Shown: one piece after another, positions 16,924 through 24,529 of the stretch
Layout: every line of letters starts with the position of its first letter
How positions within the stretch are numbered: position 1 is the stretch's first letter
Program-made: the position numbers and the translations under genes
The notes under the pieces: model-generated
Told to the model about the DNA's origin: nothing
Databases searched by the model: none
The model's input: only the letters and a program-made list of their open reading frames with translations
DNA from: Clostridium sp. Marseille-P2415
GTDB lineage: Bacteria > Bacillota > Clostridia > Lachnospirales > Lachnospiraceae
Length of the DNA: 64,000 nt
Assembly (NCBI RefSeq): GCF_900155545.1
Contig: NZ_LT732526.1
Location: forward strand, 497,006 to 561,005
Direction: 5' to 3'

Positions 16924-18195
16924 ATGGCAGAGCTAATTGAGTTAAAGGAAATAGAAGAACGGGTGATCCTGGCGGCGGTCAGCACCGGAGAGGGAGATGA
17001 CGCGTCAGCATCTCTCGACGAACTGGAAGAGCTGGTAAAGACAGCAGGAGCAGTTGCGGTGGATAAGATGATACAGAACCGGGAGAGGATTCACCCGGGG
17101 ACTTATCTGGGAAAGGGCAAGATACAGGAGATAAAGGACCGCCTCCGGGAACTTGACGCCACCGGAGTCGTATGTGATGATGAACTGTCTCCGGCTCAGA
17201 TGCGGAATCTGGAAGAGGCCCTGGATATTAAGGTGATGGACCGCACCATGGTGATCCTGGACATTTTTGCTTCCAGAGCTACCACCAGAGAAGGGAAGAT
17301 CCAGGTGGAGCTGGCCCAGTTAAGATACCGGTCAGCCCGCCTTGTAGGACTTCGCAGTTCCTTATCCCGTCTGGGAGGCGGAATCGGCACCCGAGGTCCG
17401 GGTGAGAAAAAGCTGGAGATGGACCGCCGCCTGATCCATGACAGGATCGGAATGTTAAAGGCTGAATTAGAAGATGTGAAACGGCACAGGGAGGTAGCCA
17501 GGCAGCAGCGGGATAAGAACCACGTGCCGGTTGCAGCGATCGTGGGCTATACCAATGCCGGAAAATCCACCCTGTTAAACAGGCTGACGGATGCGGGGAT
17601 CCTGGCAGAGGATAAGCTGTTTGCCACCCTGGATCCCACTACCAGAAATTTAAGCCTTCCTGGAGGGCAGCAGATCCTCTTAACCGATACGGTGGGCTTT
17701 ATCAGAAAGCTGCCCCATCATTTGATCGAAGCATTTAAAAGCACCCTGGAGGAAGCAAAGTACAGCGATATCATCCTTCATGTGGTGGACTGTTCCAACC
17801 CGCAGATGGATATGCAGATGTATGTGGTATATGAGACCTTAAGGGAGCTTAAGGTCCGTGATAAAGTAATGGTTACGGTGTTTAATAAGATCGATGCCGC
17901 AGAGTCCGGCGTTGTCCTTAAGGATGTTTCTTCGGACCATCAGGTAAGGATATCTGCAAAGACCGGGGAAGGGCTTTTAGAACTCCTTAATCTCTTAGAG
18001 ACCATTCTTCGGAATCAGAAAGTATATCTGGAAAAGGTTTATCCTTATAAGGAAGCAGGGAAAATCCAGCTGATCCGTAAATACGGCCAGCTGTTAAAGG
18101 AAGAATACCAGGAAGATGGAATTTTGGTAAATGCCTATGTGCCATCGGAACTGTTCGCCGGTCTGGCGGGCAATGCCGATGTTTTTGACGAATAA
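16924..18195 (+). CDS. hflX: Ribosome-associated GTPase HflX
   Basis: 423 residues. The N-terminal HflX domain (about 1-185) contains the glycine-rich LGGGIGTRGPGEKKLEMDRR. The GTPase domain carries G1 GYTNAGKSTLLNRL, G2 region LFATLDPTTR, G3 DTVGFI and G4 NKID. HflX binds stalled 50S/70S ribosomes and helps split them after stress (family knowledge). It is the last gene of the scpA operon, nine bases after the TPR gene. The 3' side is shared with the nrdD control region. Confidence 0.95.
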   Translation: MAELIELKEIEERVILAAVSTGEGDDASASLDELEELVKTAGAVAVDKMIQNRERIHPGTYLGKGKIQEIKDRLRELDATGVVCDDELSPAQMRNLEEALDIKVMDRTMVILDIFASRATTREGKIQVELAQLRYRSARLVGLRSSLSRLGGGIGTRGPGEKKLEMDRRLIHDRIGMLKAELEDVKRHREVARQQRDKNHVPVAAIVGYTNAGKSTLLNRLTDAGILAEDKLFATLDPTTRNLSLPGGQQILLTDTVGFIRKLPHHLIEAFKSTLEEAKYSDIILHVVDCSNPQMDMQMYVVYETLRELKVRDKVMVTVFNKIDAAESGVVLKDVSSDHQVRISAKTGEGLLELLNLLETILRNQKVYLEKVYPYKEAGKIQLIRKYGQLLKEEYQEDGILVNAYVPSELFAGLAGNADVFDE

Positions 18196-18204
18196 GAAAT
18201 AAAG

Positions 18205-18220
18205 ACACAATATGTGGATT
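18205..18220 (+). promoter_or_regulatory. NrdR box 1 (distal)
   Basis: ACACAATATGTGGATT matches the NrdR-box consensus acaCwAtATaTwGtgt at about 12 of 16 positions. It is the weaker of two boxes 31 bp apart (about three helical turns), the usual tandem arrangement for this ATP/dATP-responsive repressor of ribonucleotide reductase genes. Confidence 0.65.
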
Positions 18221-18235
18221 TGGTGTTAAAAAACT

Positions 18236-18251
18236 AAACTACATATTGTGT
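18236..18251 (+). promoter_or_regulatory. NrdR box 2 (proximal, over the -35)
   Basis: AAACTACATATTGTGT matches the consensus at about 14 of 16 positions. It overlaps the -35 hexamer (18246-18251) of the nrdD promoter, the expected position for repression. Confidence 0.75.
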
Positions 18252-18274
18252 TTTTGTTTTCCTTCTGCTATAAT
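18246..18274 (+). promoter_or_regulatory. nrdD promoter
   Basis: TTGTGT and a perfect TATAAT with a 17-bp spacer, 62 bp upstream of the nrdD ATG. Confidence 0.7.
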
Positions 18275-18335
18275 ACCAATGTATTCCAAAATAATGAGTC
18301 ATGTAGGGTTCGTAACGGAAAGGAGTTTGGTTTTG

Positions 18336-20702
18336 ATGATCCAAGTAGTAAAGAGAGATGGGGAAAATGCTGAATTCAGCCTGAATAAGATCACGGAAGC
18401 GATTAAAAAAGCATTTAAAGCCACCCGGAAAGAGTATAACAATGAGATACTGGAATTGTTATCCCTTCGTGTAACTGCTGATTTTCAGGAGAAAATGTCA
18501 GGCGGACAGGTTACAGTGGAGCAGATTCAGGACAGCGTGGAGCACGTACTGGAGCAGGCAGGTTATACCGATGTAGCAAAGGCTTACATTTTATATAGAA
18601 AACAGAGGGAAAAGATACGGAACATGAAGAATACCATCCTGGATTATAAGGATGTGGTGAACAGCTATGTGAAGGTGGAAGACTGGCGTGTGAAGGAGAA
18701 TTCTACGGTCACATATTCCGTCGGGGGACTGATATTAAGCAATTCCGGCGCTGTTACGGCCAATTACTGGCTGTCTGAAATTTACGACCAGGAGATTGCG
18801 GGAGCTCACCGGAATGCGGATATCCACATTCACGATTTGTCCATGCTGACCGGATACTGCGCAGGCTGGTCCTTAAAGCAGCTTCTCCTTGAGGGGCTTG
18901 GCGGCATACCGGGAAAGATCACCTCTTCTCCTGCAAAGCATTTATCCGTTCTCTGCAACCAGATGGTCAATTTCCTTGGGATCATGCAGAATGAATGGGC
19001 AGGGGCTCAGGCGTTTTCTTCCTTCGATACTTATCTGGCTCCCTTTGTAAAGGCGGATGATTTATCCTACCGGGAAGTGAAAAAATGCATCGAATCCTTT
19101 ATTTTCGGTGTAAATACGCCCAGCCGCTGGGGAACCCAGGCTCCATTTTCCAATATCACTCTGGACTGGACCGTTCCTGCCGACATGGCGGAGCTTAACG
19201 CGGTTGTAGGCGGGAAAGAGATGGATTTTAAGTATAAGGACTGCAAAAAAGAGATGGACATGATCAATAAGGCCTTCATTGAGACCATGATTGAAGGGGA
19301 TGCCAATGGGCGCGGCTTCCAGTATCCCATACCCACTTATTCCATCACAAAGGATTTTGACTGGTCCGATACGGAGAACAACCGGCTGCTTTTTGAGATG
19401 ACTTCCAAATACGGAACTCCTTATTTCTCCAACTATATCAACAGTGATATGGAACCAAGCGACGTAAGAAGCATGTGCTGCCGTTTAAGACTGGACCTCC
19501 GGGAACTCAGGAGAAAGACCGGCGGATTCTTCGGCTCCGGAGAGAGCACCGGTTCCGTCGGGGTTGTGACCATTAACATGCCAAGGATCGCTTACCTTTC
19601 CAGGGATGAAGCTGATTTCTACAAGCGCCTTGATCATATGATGGACATTTCGGCCAGGTCTTTAAAGACCAAACGGGAAGTCATAACAAAGCTTTTAGAC
19701 CAGGGACTCTACCCCTATACAAAGCGTTACCTGGGAAGCTTTGAAAACCATTTCTCCACCATTGGATTGATCGGTATGAATGAGGTGGGCTTAAACGCAA
19801 AGTGGCTGGAAGAGGATTTAACAAGCATCAAGACCCAGCAGTTTACAAAGGATGTGCTGAATCACATGCGGGAAAGGCTTTCGGATTATCAGGAAATGTA
19901 CGGAGACCTTTATAACCTTGAGGCAACCCCTGCGGAATCCACCACATACCGTCTGGCAAAGCATGACAGGGAGCGTTATCCGGACATAAGAACGGCCGGC
20001 AAAGAGGGGGATACCCCCTATTATACCAACAGCTCCCATCTTCCTGTTGATTACACGGCAGATGTTTTTGATGCTCTGGACATACAGGATGAGCTGCAGA
20101 CGCTTTATACCTCCGGAACGGTATTCCATGCATTTCTGGGGGAAAAGCTTCCGGACTGGGAAGCTGCTTCCAAGCTGGTACGGACCATTGCGGAAAATTT
20201 CAAGCTGCCTTACTATACGTTATCACCTACCTATTCCATCTGTTCGGAGCACGGATATCTTTCAGGGGAACATAAGGTATGCCCTGTCTGCGGGAAAAAT
20301 GCCGAGGTATACAGCCGAATCACCGGTTATTACCGTCCGGTGCAGAACTGGAACGAGGGAAAGACCCAGGAATATAAAAACCGTACAACCTATAATATTT
20401 CCCGCTCTGTGCTGAAAAAGACGGATGAGGGCACAAATAGGGAAAAAGAACCGGAGAAAAAAGCGGAGATTCCGGCAGGAGCTTATTTATTTACCACCAA
20501 AACCTGTCCAAACTGCCGGATGGCAAAACAGTTTTTGCAAAACATGGATTACGAAGTGGTCGATGCCGAGGAGAATGCAGAGCTGGCGGCAAAGCTCGGC
20601 ATTATGCAGGCTCCCACTCTGGTCGTTGTCAAGGATGGCCTGATTCAGAAGATCACCAATGCTTCTGACATCAGGAAATTTGCGGAAAGCACCAGCTGTT
20701 AA
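18336..20702 (+). CDS. nrdD: Anaerobic (class III) ribonucleoside-triphosphate reductase with C-terminal redoxin domain
   Basis: 788 residues. It reduces NTPs to dNTPs by a glycyl radical in anaerobes. An ATP-cone (about 1-95, starting IQVVKRDG) precedes the ten-stranded barrel. A zinc site (CSEHGYLSG and CPVCG, about 650-673) is followed by RITGYYRPVQNWNEGK, in which the glycine is the radical site. Residues 710-788 form an added thioredoxin/glutaredoxin-like domain with CPNC (TTKTCPNCRMAKQFL) and the cis-Pro turn MQAPTLVV. ATG 18336 follows AAAGGAG. The activase NrdG is not adjacent. The promoter carries two NrdR boxes. Confidence 0.96.
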   Translation: MIQVVKRDGENAEFSLNKITEAIKKAFKATRKEYNNEILELLSLRVTADFQEKMSGGQVTVEQIQDSVEHVLEQAGYTDVAKAYILYRKQREKIRNMKNTILDYKDVVNSYVKVEDWRVKENSTVTYSVGGLILSNSGAVTANYWLSEIYDQEIAGAHRNADIHIHDLSMLTGYCAGWSLKQLLLEGLGGIPGKITSSPAKHLSVLCNQMVNFLGIMQNEWAGAQAFSSFDTYLAPFVKADDLSYREVKKCIESFIFGVNTPSRWGTQAPFSNITLDWTVPADMAELNAVVGGKEMDFKYKDCKKEMDMINKAFIETMIEGDANGRGFQYPIPTYSITKDFDWSDTENNRLLFEMTSKYGTPYFSNYINSDMEPSDVRSMCCRLRLDLRELRRKTGGFFGSGESTGSVGVVTINMPRIAYLSRDEADFYKRLDHMMDISARSLKTKREVITKLLDQGLYPYTKRYLGSFENHFSTIGLIGMNEVGLNAKWLEEDLTSIKTQQFTKDVLNHMRERLSDYQEMYGDLYNLEATPAESTTYRLAKHDRERYPDIRTAGKEGDTPYYTNSSHLPVDYTADVFDALDIQDELQTLYTSGTVFHAFLGEKLPDWEAASKLVRTIAENFKLPYYTLSPTYSICSEHGYLSGEHKVCPVCGKNAEVYSRITGYYRPVQNWNEGKTQEYKNRTTYNISRSVLKKTDEGTNREKEPEKKAEIPAGAYLFTTKTCPNCRMAKQFLQNMDYEVVDAEENAELAAKLGIMQAPTLVVVKDGLIQKITNASDIRKFAESTSC

Positions 20703-20740
20703 AAGATCGCTGACAGACAGCGGCTCAGCATAAGATATGG

Positions 20741-20785
20741 TAGTCAGGTAAAAGATTCTGTGCTATAATGGTACGGAATCTTTTA
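20741..20785 (+). promoter_or_regulatory. Promoter inside an inverted repeat upstream of the 89-residue gene
   Basis: A TATAAT at 20764-20769, with a weak -35 (TAGTCA, 17-bp spacer), lies in the loop between the arms AAAAGATTC (20751-20759) and GAATCTTTT (20776-20784). The repeat could be the nrdD terminator, an operator, or both. Confidence 0.45.
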
Positions 20786-20813
20786 TCGTTTCAAACAGAA
20801 AGGGGCATGATGG

Positions 20814-21083
20814 ATGGAATATGAGAATACCTGGGTCTTGTTTGAGGAGGCAAATGGGGTAGCCCGAAAGACCATTGAGGCGGAGCATCATTATATCAGC
20901 CTGCAGATACAATCCCATGGGGAAGCGTGTTTTCTTCTTGTGATTGAAGCGGGGATAGAAGCTGTTTCTGTGGAGCTGAAATCACGGACTCTTGAGGAGG
21001 CTTTGAAAGAGGCCGATGGCTTTTCCAGGGATTATTTCAGGGATAAGGCCCGTCTGTTTGAGGAGATAGCGGATAGAATCTGA
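20814..21083 (+). CDS. Hypothetical protein, 89 residues
   Basis: Not recognised. A soluble alpha/beta protein of 89 residues with no cysteine cluster (one Cys) and no membrane segment. It is acidic, with a C-terminal helical half (EEALKEADGFSRDYFRDKAR). AAAGGGG precedes the start. It lies 20 bp upstream of the NSS transporter and probably shares its transcript, but nothing in its sequence suggests a transport role. Confidence 0.65.
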   Translation: MEYENTWVLFEEANGVARKTIEAEHHYISLQIQSHGEACFLLVIEAGIEAVSVELKSRTLEEALKEADGFSRDYFRDKARLFEEIADRI

Positions 21084-21103
21084 CAGATGAGGAGTTTAGA
21101 AAG

Positions 21104-22471
21104 ATGGGCAGAGAAAAATTTTCGTCCCGTTTGGGATTTATCCTGATTTCAGCGGGATGTGCGATTGGCCTTGGTAATGTCTGGCGTTTCCCTTATGTTG
21201 CGGGCCAGTATGGAGGAGCAGCGTTTGTTTTGATCTATGCAGTATTTCTGCTTATCCTGGGGCTGCCGATCGTGGTGATGGAATTTGCGGTAGGCCGTGC
21301 CAGCCAGAAGAGCATTGCATTGTCCTATGATGAGTTGGAACCAAAAGGCAGTAAGTGGCATTACGCCAAATACCTGGGCATGGCAGGAAATTATATCCTG
21401 ATGATGTTCTATACCACGGTTGCCGGCTGGATGGTCTTATATTTTTTCAAGATGGCAAAAGGGGATTTTGTGAGTCTTAATGCGGAAGGCGTAGCTGAGG
21501 AGTTCAGCAATATGCTGGCTGATCCGCTGACCATGGGGATTTTTATGATCATTGTGGTGGTGGGATGCTTTTCCATATGCGCCAAAGGCCTTCAGGGAGG
21601 CGTTGAAAAGATCACAAAGGTGATGATGATATGCCTTTTGGCCTTAATGGTGATACTGGCCGTTCATTCGGTGCTCATGGAGAACAGTGCGGCAGGGCTG
21701 GAATTTTACTTAAAGCCTGATTTCGGCAAGATTAAAGAAGCAGGGTTAGGCGAAGTCATCTTCGTTGCTATGGGACAGGCTTTCTTTACTTTAAGCATTG
21801 GAATCGGTTCCCTTGCTATTTTCGGAAGCTATATCGGTAAGGATCACAGGCTGACCGGTGAAGCCATCAGTGTGACGATCCTGGACACGCTTGTAGCTTT
21901 CATGGCTGGACTCATTATTTTTCCTGCCTGCTTTGCATTTCAGATTGAACCGGGACAGGGACCCAGGCTGGTTTTTGTAACATTGCCCAATGTGTTCAAC
22001 AATATGGCGGGCGGAAGGCTTTTAGGAAGCCTGTTTTTCCTTTTCATGTCATTTGCGGCTGTTTCCACCGTAATCGCTGTTTTCCAGAATATTGTGTCTT
22101 TTGCCACGGATTTAACAGGATGCAGCATAAAGAAAGCGGTTGTGCTGAATGCGGCAGCCATTATCCTTTTATCCTTGCCCTGCGTGCTTGGATTTAATGT
22201 GTGGAGCGGTTTTATGCCCTTCGGTGAGGGCAGCAATGTGCTGGATCTGGAAGATTTCATTATCAGCAACAACCTGCTTCCCCTGGGAAGCCTGGTTTAC
22301 CTGGCCTTCTGTACCACCAGATACGGCTGGGGATTTGAGGGCTTCATGAAAGAGGCCAACGAAGGAAAGGGAATCAAATTTCCGGTCTGGGTAAGATCTT
22401 ACGTAACTTATGTCCTTCCGGTCATAGTTTTAGTGATCTTTATTCAGGGCTATGCGGCGAAATTCTTTTAA
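21104..22471 (+). CDS. Neurotransmitter:sodium-symporter (NSS/SNF) family transporter
   Basis: 455 residues, with about 11 hydrophobic helices like bacterial TnaT/MhsT-type members. The first helix is diagnostic: SAGCAIGLGNVWRFPYVAGQ, whose unwound middle binds substrate and Na+. Helix 6 to 8 text (SIGIGSLAIFGSYI, FMSFAAVSTVIAVFQNI) also fits. It imports an amino acid with Na+; bacterial members favour tryptophan, leucine or other hydrophobic amino acids. The specific substrate is not readable. The start follows AGGAG. A strong hairpin terminator follows the stop. Confidence 0.95.
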   Translation: MGREKFSSRLGFILISAGCAIGLGNVWRFPYVAGQYGGAAFVLIYAVFLLILGLPIVVMEFAVGRASQKSIALSYDELEPKGSKWHYAKYLGMAGNYILMMFYTTVAGWMVLYFFKMAKGDFVSLNAEGVAEEFSNMLADPLTMGIFMIIVVVGCFSICAKGLQGGVEKITKVMMICLLALMVILAVHSVLMENSAAGLEFYLKPDFGKIKEAGLGEVIFVAMGQAFFTLSIGIGSLAIFGSYIGKDHRLTGEAISVTILDTLVAFMAGLIIFPACFAFQIEPGQGPRLVFVTLPNVFNNMAGGRLLGSLFFLFMSFAAVSTVIAVFQNIVSFATDLTGCSIKKAVVLNAAAIILLSLPCVLGFNVWSGFMPFGEGSNVLDLEDFIISNNLLPLGSLVYLAFCTTRYGWGFEGFMKEANEGKGIKFPVWVRSYVTYVLPVIVLVIFIQGYAAKFF

Positions 22472-22478
22472 AATGCTG

Positions 22479-22532
22479 AAAAATCCCCTATGGTATGCAA
22501 TTCTAATATTGCCATGCCATAGGGGATTTTTA
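22479..22532. terminator. Terminator between the NSS gene and the convergent Rrf2 gene
   Basis: Long hairpin with AAAAATCCCCTATGG and its complement CCATAGGGGATTTTT, ending in TTTTTA on the plus strand and in T-rich sequence on the minus strand. It is likely bidirectional. Confidence 0.85.
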
Positions 22533-22544
22533 CGTGTCCGCGTT

Positions 22545-22985
22545 CTATATACTGTAATGATTGGTATTGCTGTCCAGCCTTTTCTGTTCTTCCACCAGAT
22601 CTGCAAGGGTAATGCTATCGACTACATCGGAGATGGCGTTATCCAGCTTTTTCCATACCATGAGGGTGGCACAAATGTCAGCGCGGCTGCAATGGTTGAC
22701 TTCATCCTCCATACACGACACGGGGACCAGGCTGCCTTCCGCAAGACGCAGTATCATGCCGACGGTATACTCCGAGGGGGCTTTTGTAAGAAAATAGCCG
22801 CCCTGGGCACCCCTTCTGCTTTTGACATATCCGGCCCTGCTCAAAATGGTGACAATCTGTTCCAGATATTTATCGGATATCTCCTGCCGTTCTGCCACCT
22901 GATTGATTTTTGTGCATTCGCCCGGATGAAGCGCAAATTCAAGCATCATACGAAGGGCATAGCGTCCCTTGGTAGAAAATTTCAT
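22545..22985 (-). CDS. Rrf2-family transcriptional regulator (IscR/NsrR-like)
   Basis: 146 residues. The N-terminal winged helix begins MKFSTKGRYALRMML and contains EISDKYLEQIVTILSRAGYV and RGAQGGYFL, the family signature. The cysteine loop is present: CMEDEVNHCSRADIC (Cys spacings of eight and six). IscR-like members use such cysteines to hold a [2Fe-2S] cluster, so an iron-sulfur or redox sensor is likely; the targets are unknown. It is divergent from the MATE gene, an obvious candidate target (inference). AGGAAGGAG precedes the start. Confidence 0.9.
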   Translation of the reverse strand: MKFSTKGRYALRMMLEFALHPGECTKINQVAERQEISDKYLEQIVTILSRAGYVKSRRGAQGGYFLTKAPSEYTVGMILRLAEGSLVPVSCMEDEVNHCSRADICATLMVWKKLDNAISDVVDSITLADLVEEQKRLDSNTNHYSI

Positions 22986-23038
22986 AGCTGTAAATCTCCT
23001 TCCTAATTATTCTTATCTGTTTAGTAGGATATAAAGAT

Positions 23039-23067
23039 ATTTTACACGAATTTGACGGAAAAGTAAA
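23039..23067 (-). promoter_or_regulatory. Promoter of the Rrf2 gene
   Basis: Minus-strand TTTACT and TAAAAT with a 17-bp spacer, 53 bp before the start codon. Confidence 0.6.
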
Positions 23068-23154
23068 CCATTAATTATCCGGCTTCCCAATTTCCGAAAA
23101 AGGATGTATACTAATACTCATTGGGGAGATTGGAAAAAGGTGGGAGGATCATTT

Positions 23155-24513
23155 GTGAAGAAAAAACAAAGGATAAATCAGGTAATCATGACCGAGGGCG
23201 TAATATGGAAACAGCTCCTTGCTTTTTCCATGCCTCTTCTGGTCGGAAACTTGTTTCAACAGCTCTATAATACGGTAGATTCCGTGGTGGTAGGTAATTT
23301 TATCGGAAGCGAAGCCCTGGCCGCCGTAGGGTCAAGCAATTCCCTGATTAATCTGATCATTGGAATGTTCATGGGAATCAGCACAGGAGCCGGAGTCATC
23401 ATCTCCCAGTACTACGGGGGAAAGGATGAGGAAAAGCTTCACTGGGCGGTACACACATCCATGGCCTTAAGTCTGGCCGGAGGACTGATCCTGATTATTG
23501 CAGGGGTGCTTCTCTCGCCTCTGATTTTAACGTGGATGGGAACGCCGGAAGCGGTCATGCCCAATTCCGTTGCTTATTTAAGAATATTTTTCTGCGGTTC
23601 TCTTTTTAATCTGGTATACAATATGGGAGCAGGTGTTTTAAGAGCGGTGGGGGATTCTAAGAGGCCCCTTTATTATCTGTGCGTTTCTTCTGTGGTTAAC
23701 ATTGTACTGGATCTGGCTTTCGTCGTGTTTTTCGGTATGGGGACAGCAGGTGTGGGATACGCAACCGTCATCGCTCAGGCGGTATCTTCCGTTTTGATCG
23801 TCCGGGCCCTTGTAAGAACCGATGACATCTACCGGCTGGTTCTAAGTAAAATCAGGATCGATAAACGGATGATGGTACGTATATTAAAGCTTGGTATCCC
23901 AAGCGGCATCCAGCAGTCCATCATATCCCTTTCGAACGTCATTGTCCAGGCGAATGTCAACAGCTATGGCTATGCCGCTATGGCGGGCTTCGGCGCATAT
24001 AGCAAGATCGACGGCTTTGCAATGCTGCCATTACAGAGCTTTTGCATGGCGGCGACCACATTTACAGGACAGAATATCGGCGCGAAAAAGGCAAGGCGTA
24101 TAAAACAGGGGGTGTTTCAGGGCATAGTCATAAGTCTTGTTTATACGGCCCTCATTTCAGTGATCCTGTACTTTAATGCGGAGCGGATCCTGCGGATATT
24201 TTCGCCGGATGAAGGAGTCATTGACTATGGTTATGCGACCATGCTCATCTTGCTGCCGTTCTACTGGACCATATCCATTCACCAGATTTTAATGGGCAGC
24301 ATACGGGGAAGCGGGCGGACCATGGTTTCCATGTTGATCGGTGTGGGAAATATGTGCATTCTGCGCATGATTTATATTAATTTTCTGGTACCATATTTCC
24401 CCAGTTATGAGGCGGTAATGTGGTGTTATCCTATAACATGGATCACAACCATGCTGATGGACTGTTTTTACAGCTTAAAAGCGAAATGGATACCAAAGGG
24501 TATGAATGAATAG
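23155..24513 (+). CDS. MATE-family efflux transporter
   Basis: 452 residues with twelve hydrophobic helices. The N-terminal segment LLVGNLFQQLYNTVDSVVVG and the related repeat at about residue 250 (SGIQQSIISLSNVIVQANVN) are characteristic of the NorM/DinF-like MATE fold. It would export cationic compounds in exchange for Na+ or H+. The GTG at 23155 is chosen for GGGAGG eight bases upstream; ATG 23188 is a possible alternative. It is divergent from the Rrf2 regulator. The substrate is unknown. Confidence 0.93.
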   Translation: MKKKQRINQVIMTEGVIWKQLLAFSMPLLVGNLFQQLYNTVDSVVVGNFIGSEALAAVGSSNSLINLIIGMFMGISTGAGVIISQYYGGKDEEKLHWAVHTSMALSLAGGLILIIAGVLLSPLILTWMGTPEAVMPNSVAYLRIFFCGSLFNLVYNMGAGVLRAVGDSKRPLYYLCVSSVVNIVLDLAFVVFFGMGTAGVGYATVIAQAVSSVLIVRALVRTDDIYRLVLSKIRIDKRMMVRILKLGIPSGIQQSIISLSNVIVQANVNSYGYAAMAGFGAYSKIDGFAMLPLQSFCMAATTFTGQNIGAKKARRIKQGVFQGIVISLVYTALISVILYFNAERILRIFSPDEGVIDYGYATMLILLPFYWTISIHQILMGSIRGSGRTMVSMLIGVGNMCILRMIYINFLVPYFPSYEAVMWCYPITWITTMLMDCFYSLKAKWIPKGMNE

Positions 24514-24529
24514 ATAGGAGATAAAAACG

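Larger units (their letters stand above)
18205..18260 (+). terminator. Possible hflX terminator overlapping the NrdR boxes
   Basis: The outer halves of the two NrdR boxes form an 11-bp inverted repeat (ACACAATATGT and ACATATTGTGT) with a 25-nt loop, followed by TTTTTGTTTT. A stem with so long a loop is weak. It may end hflX transcripts, but the operator reading explains the repeats better. Confidence 0.35.

Noticed and set aside
18246-18335. 30 extra N-terminal residues on NrdD
   Set aside because: They would be read from the NrdR box, -35 and -10. The ATP-cone begins at the ATG 18336 behind AAAGGAG.
22452-23006. 184-residue plus-strand frame antisense to the Rrf2 gene
   Set aside because: Antisense shadow of a well-recognised regulator; starts in the NSS gene end and crosses the terminator.
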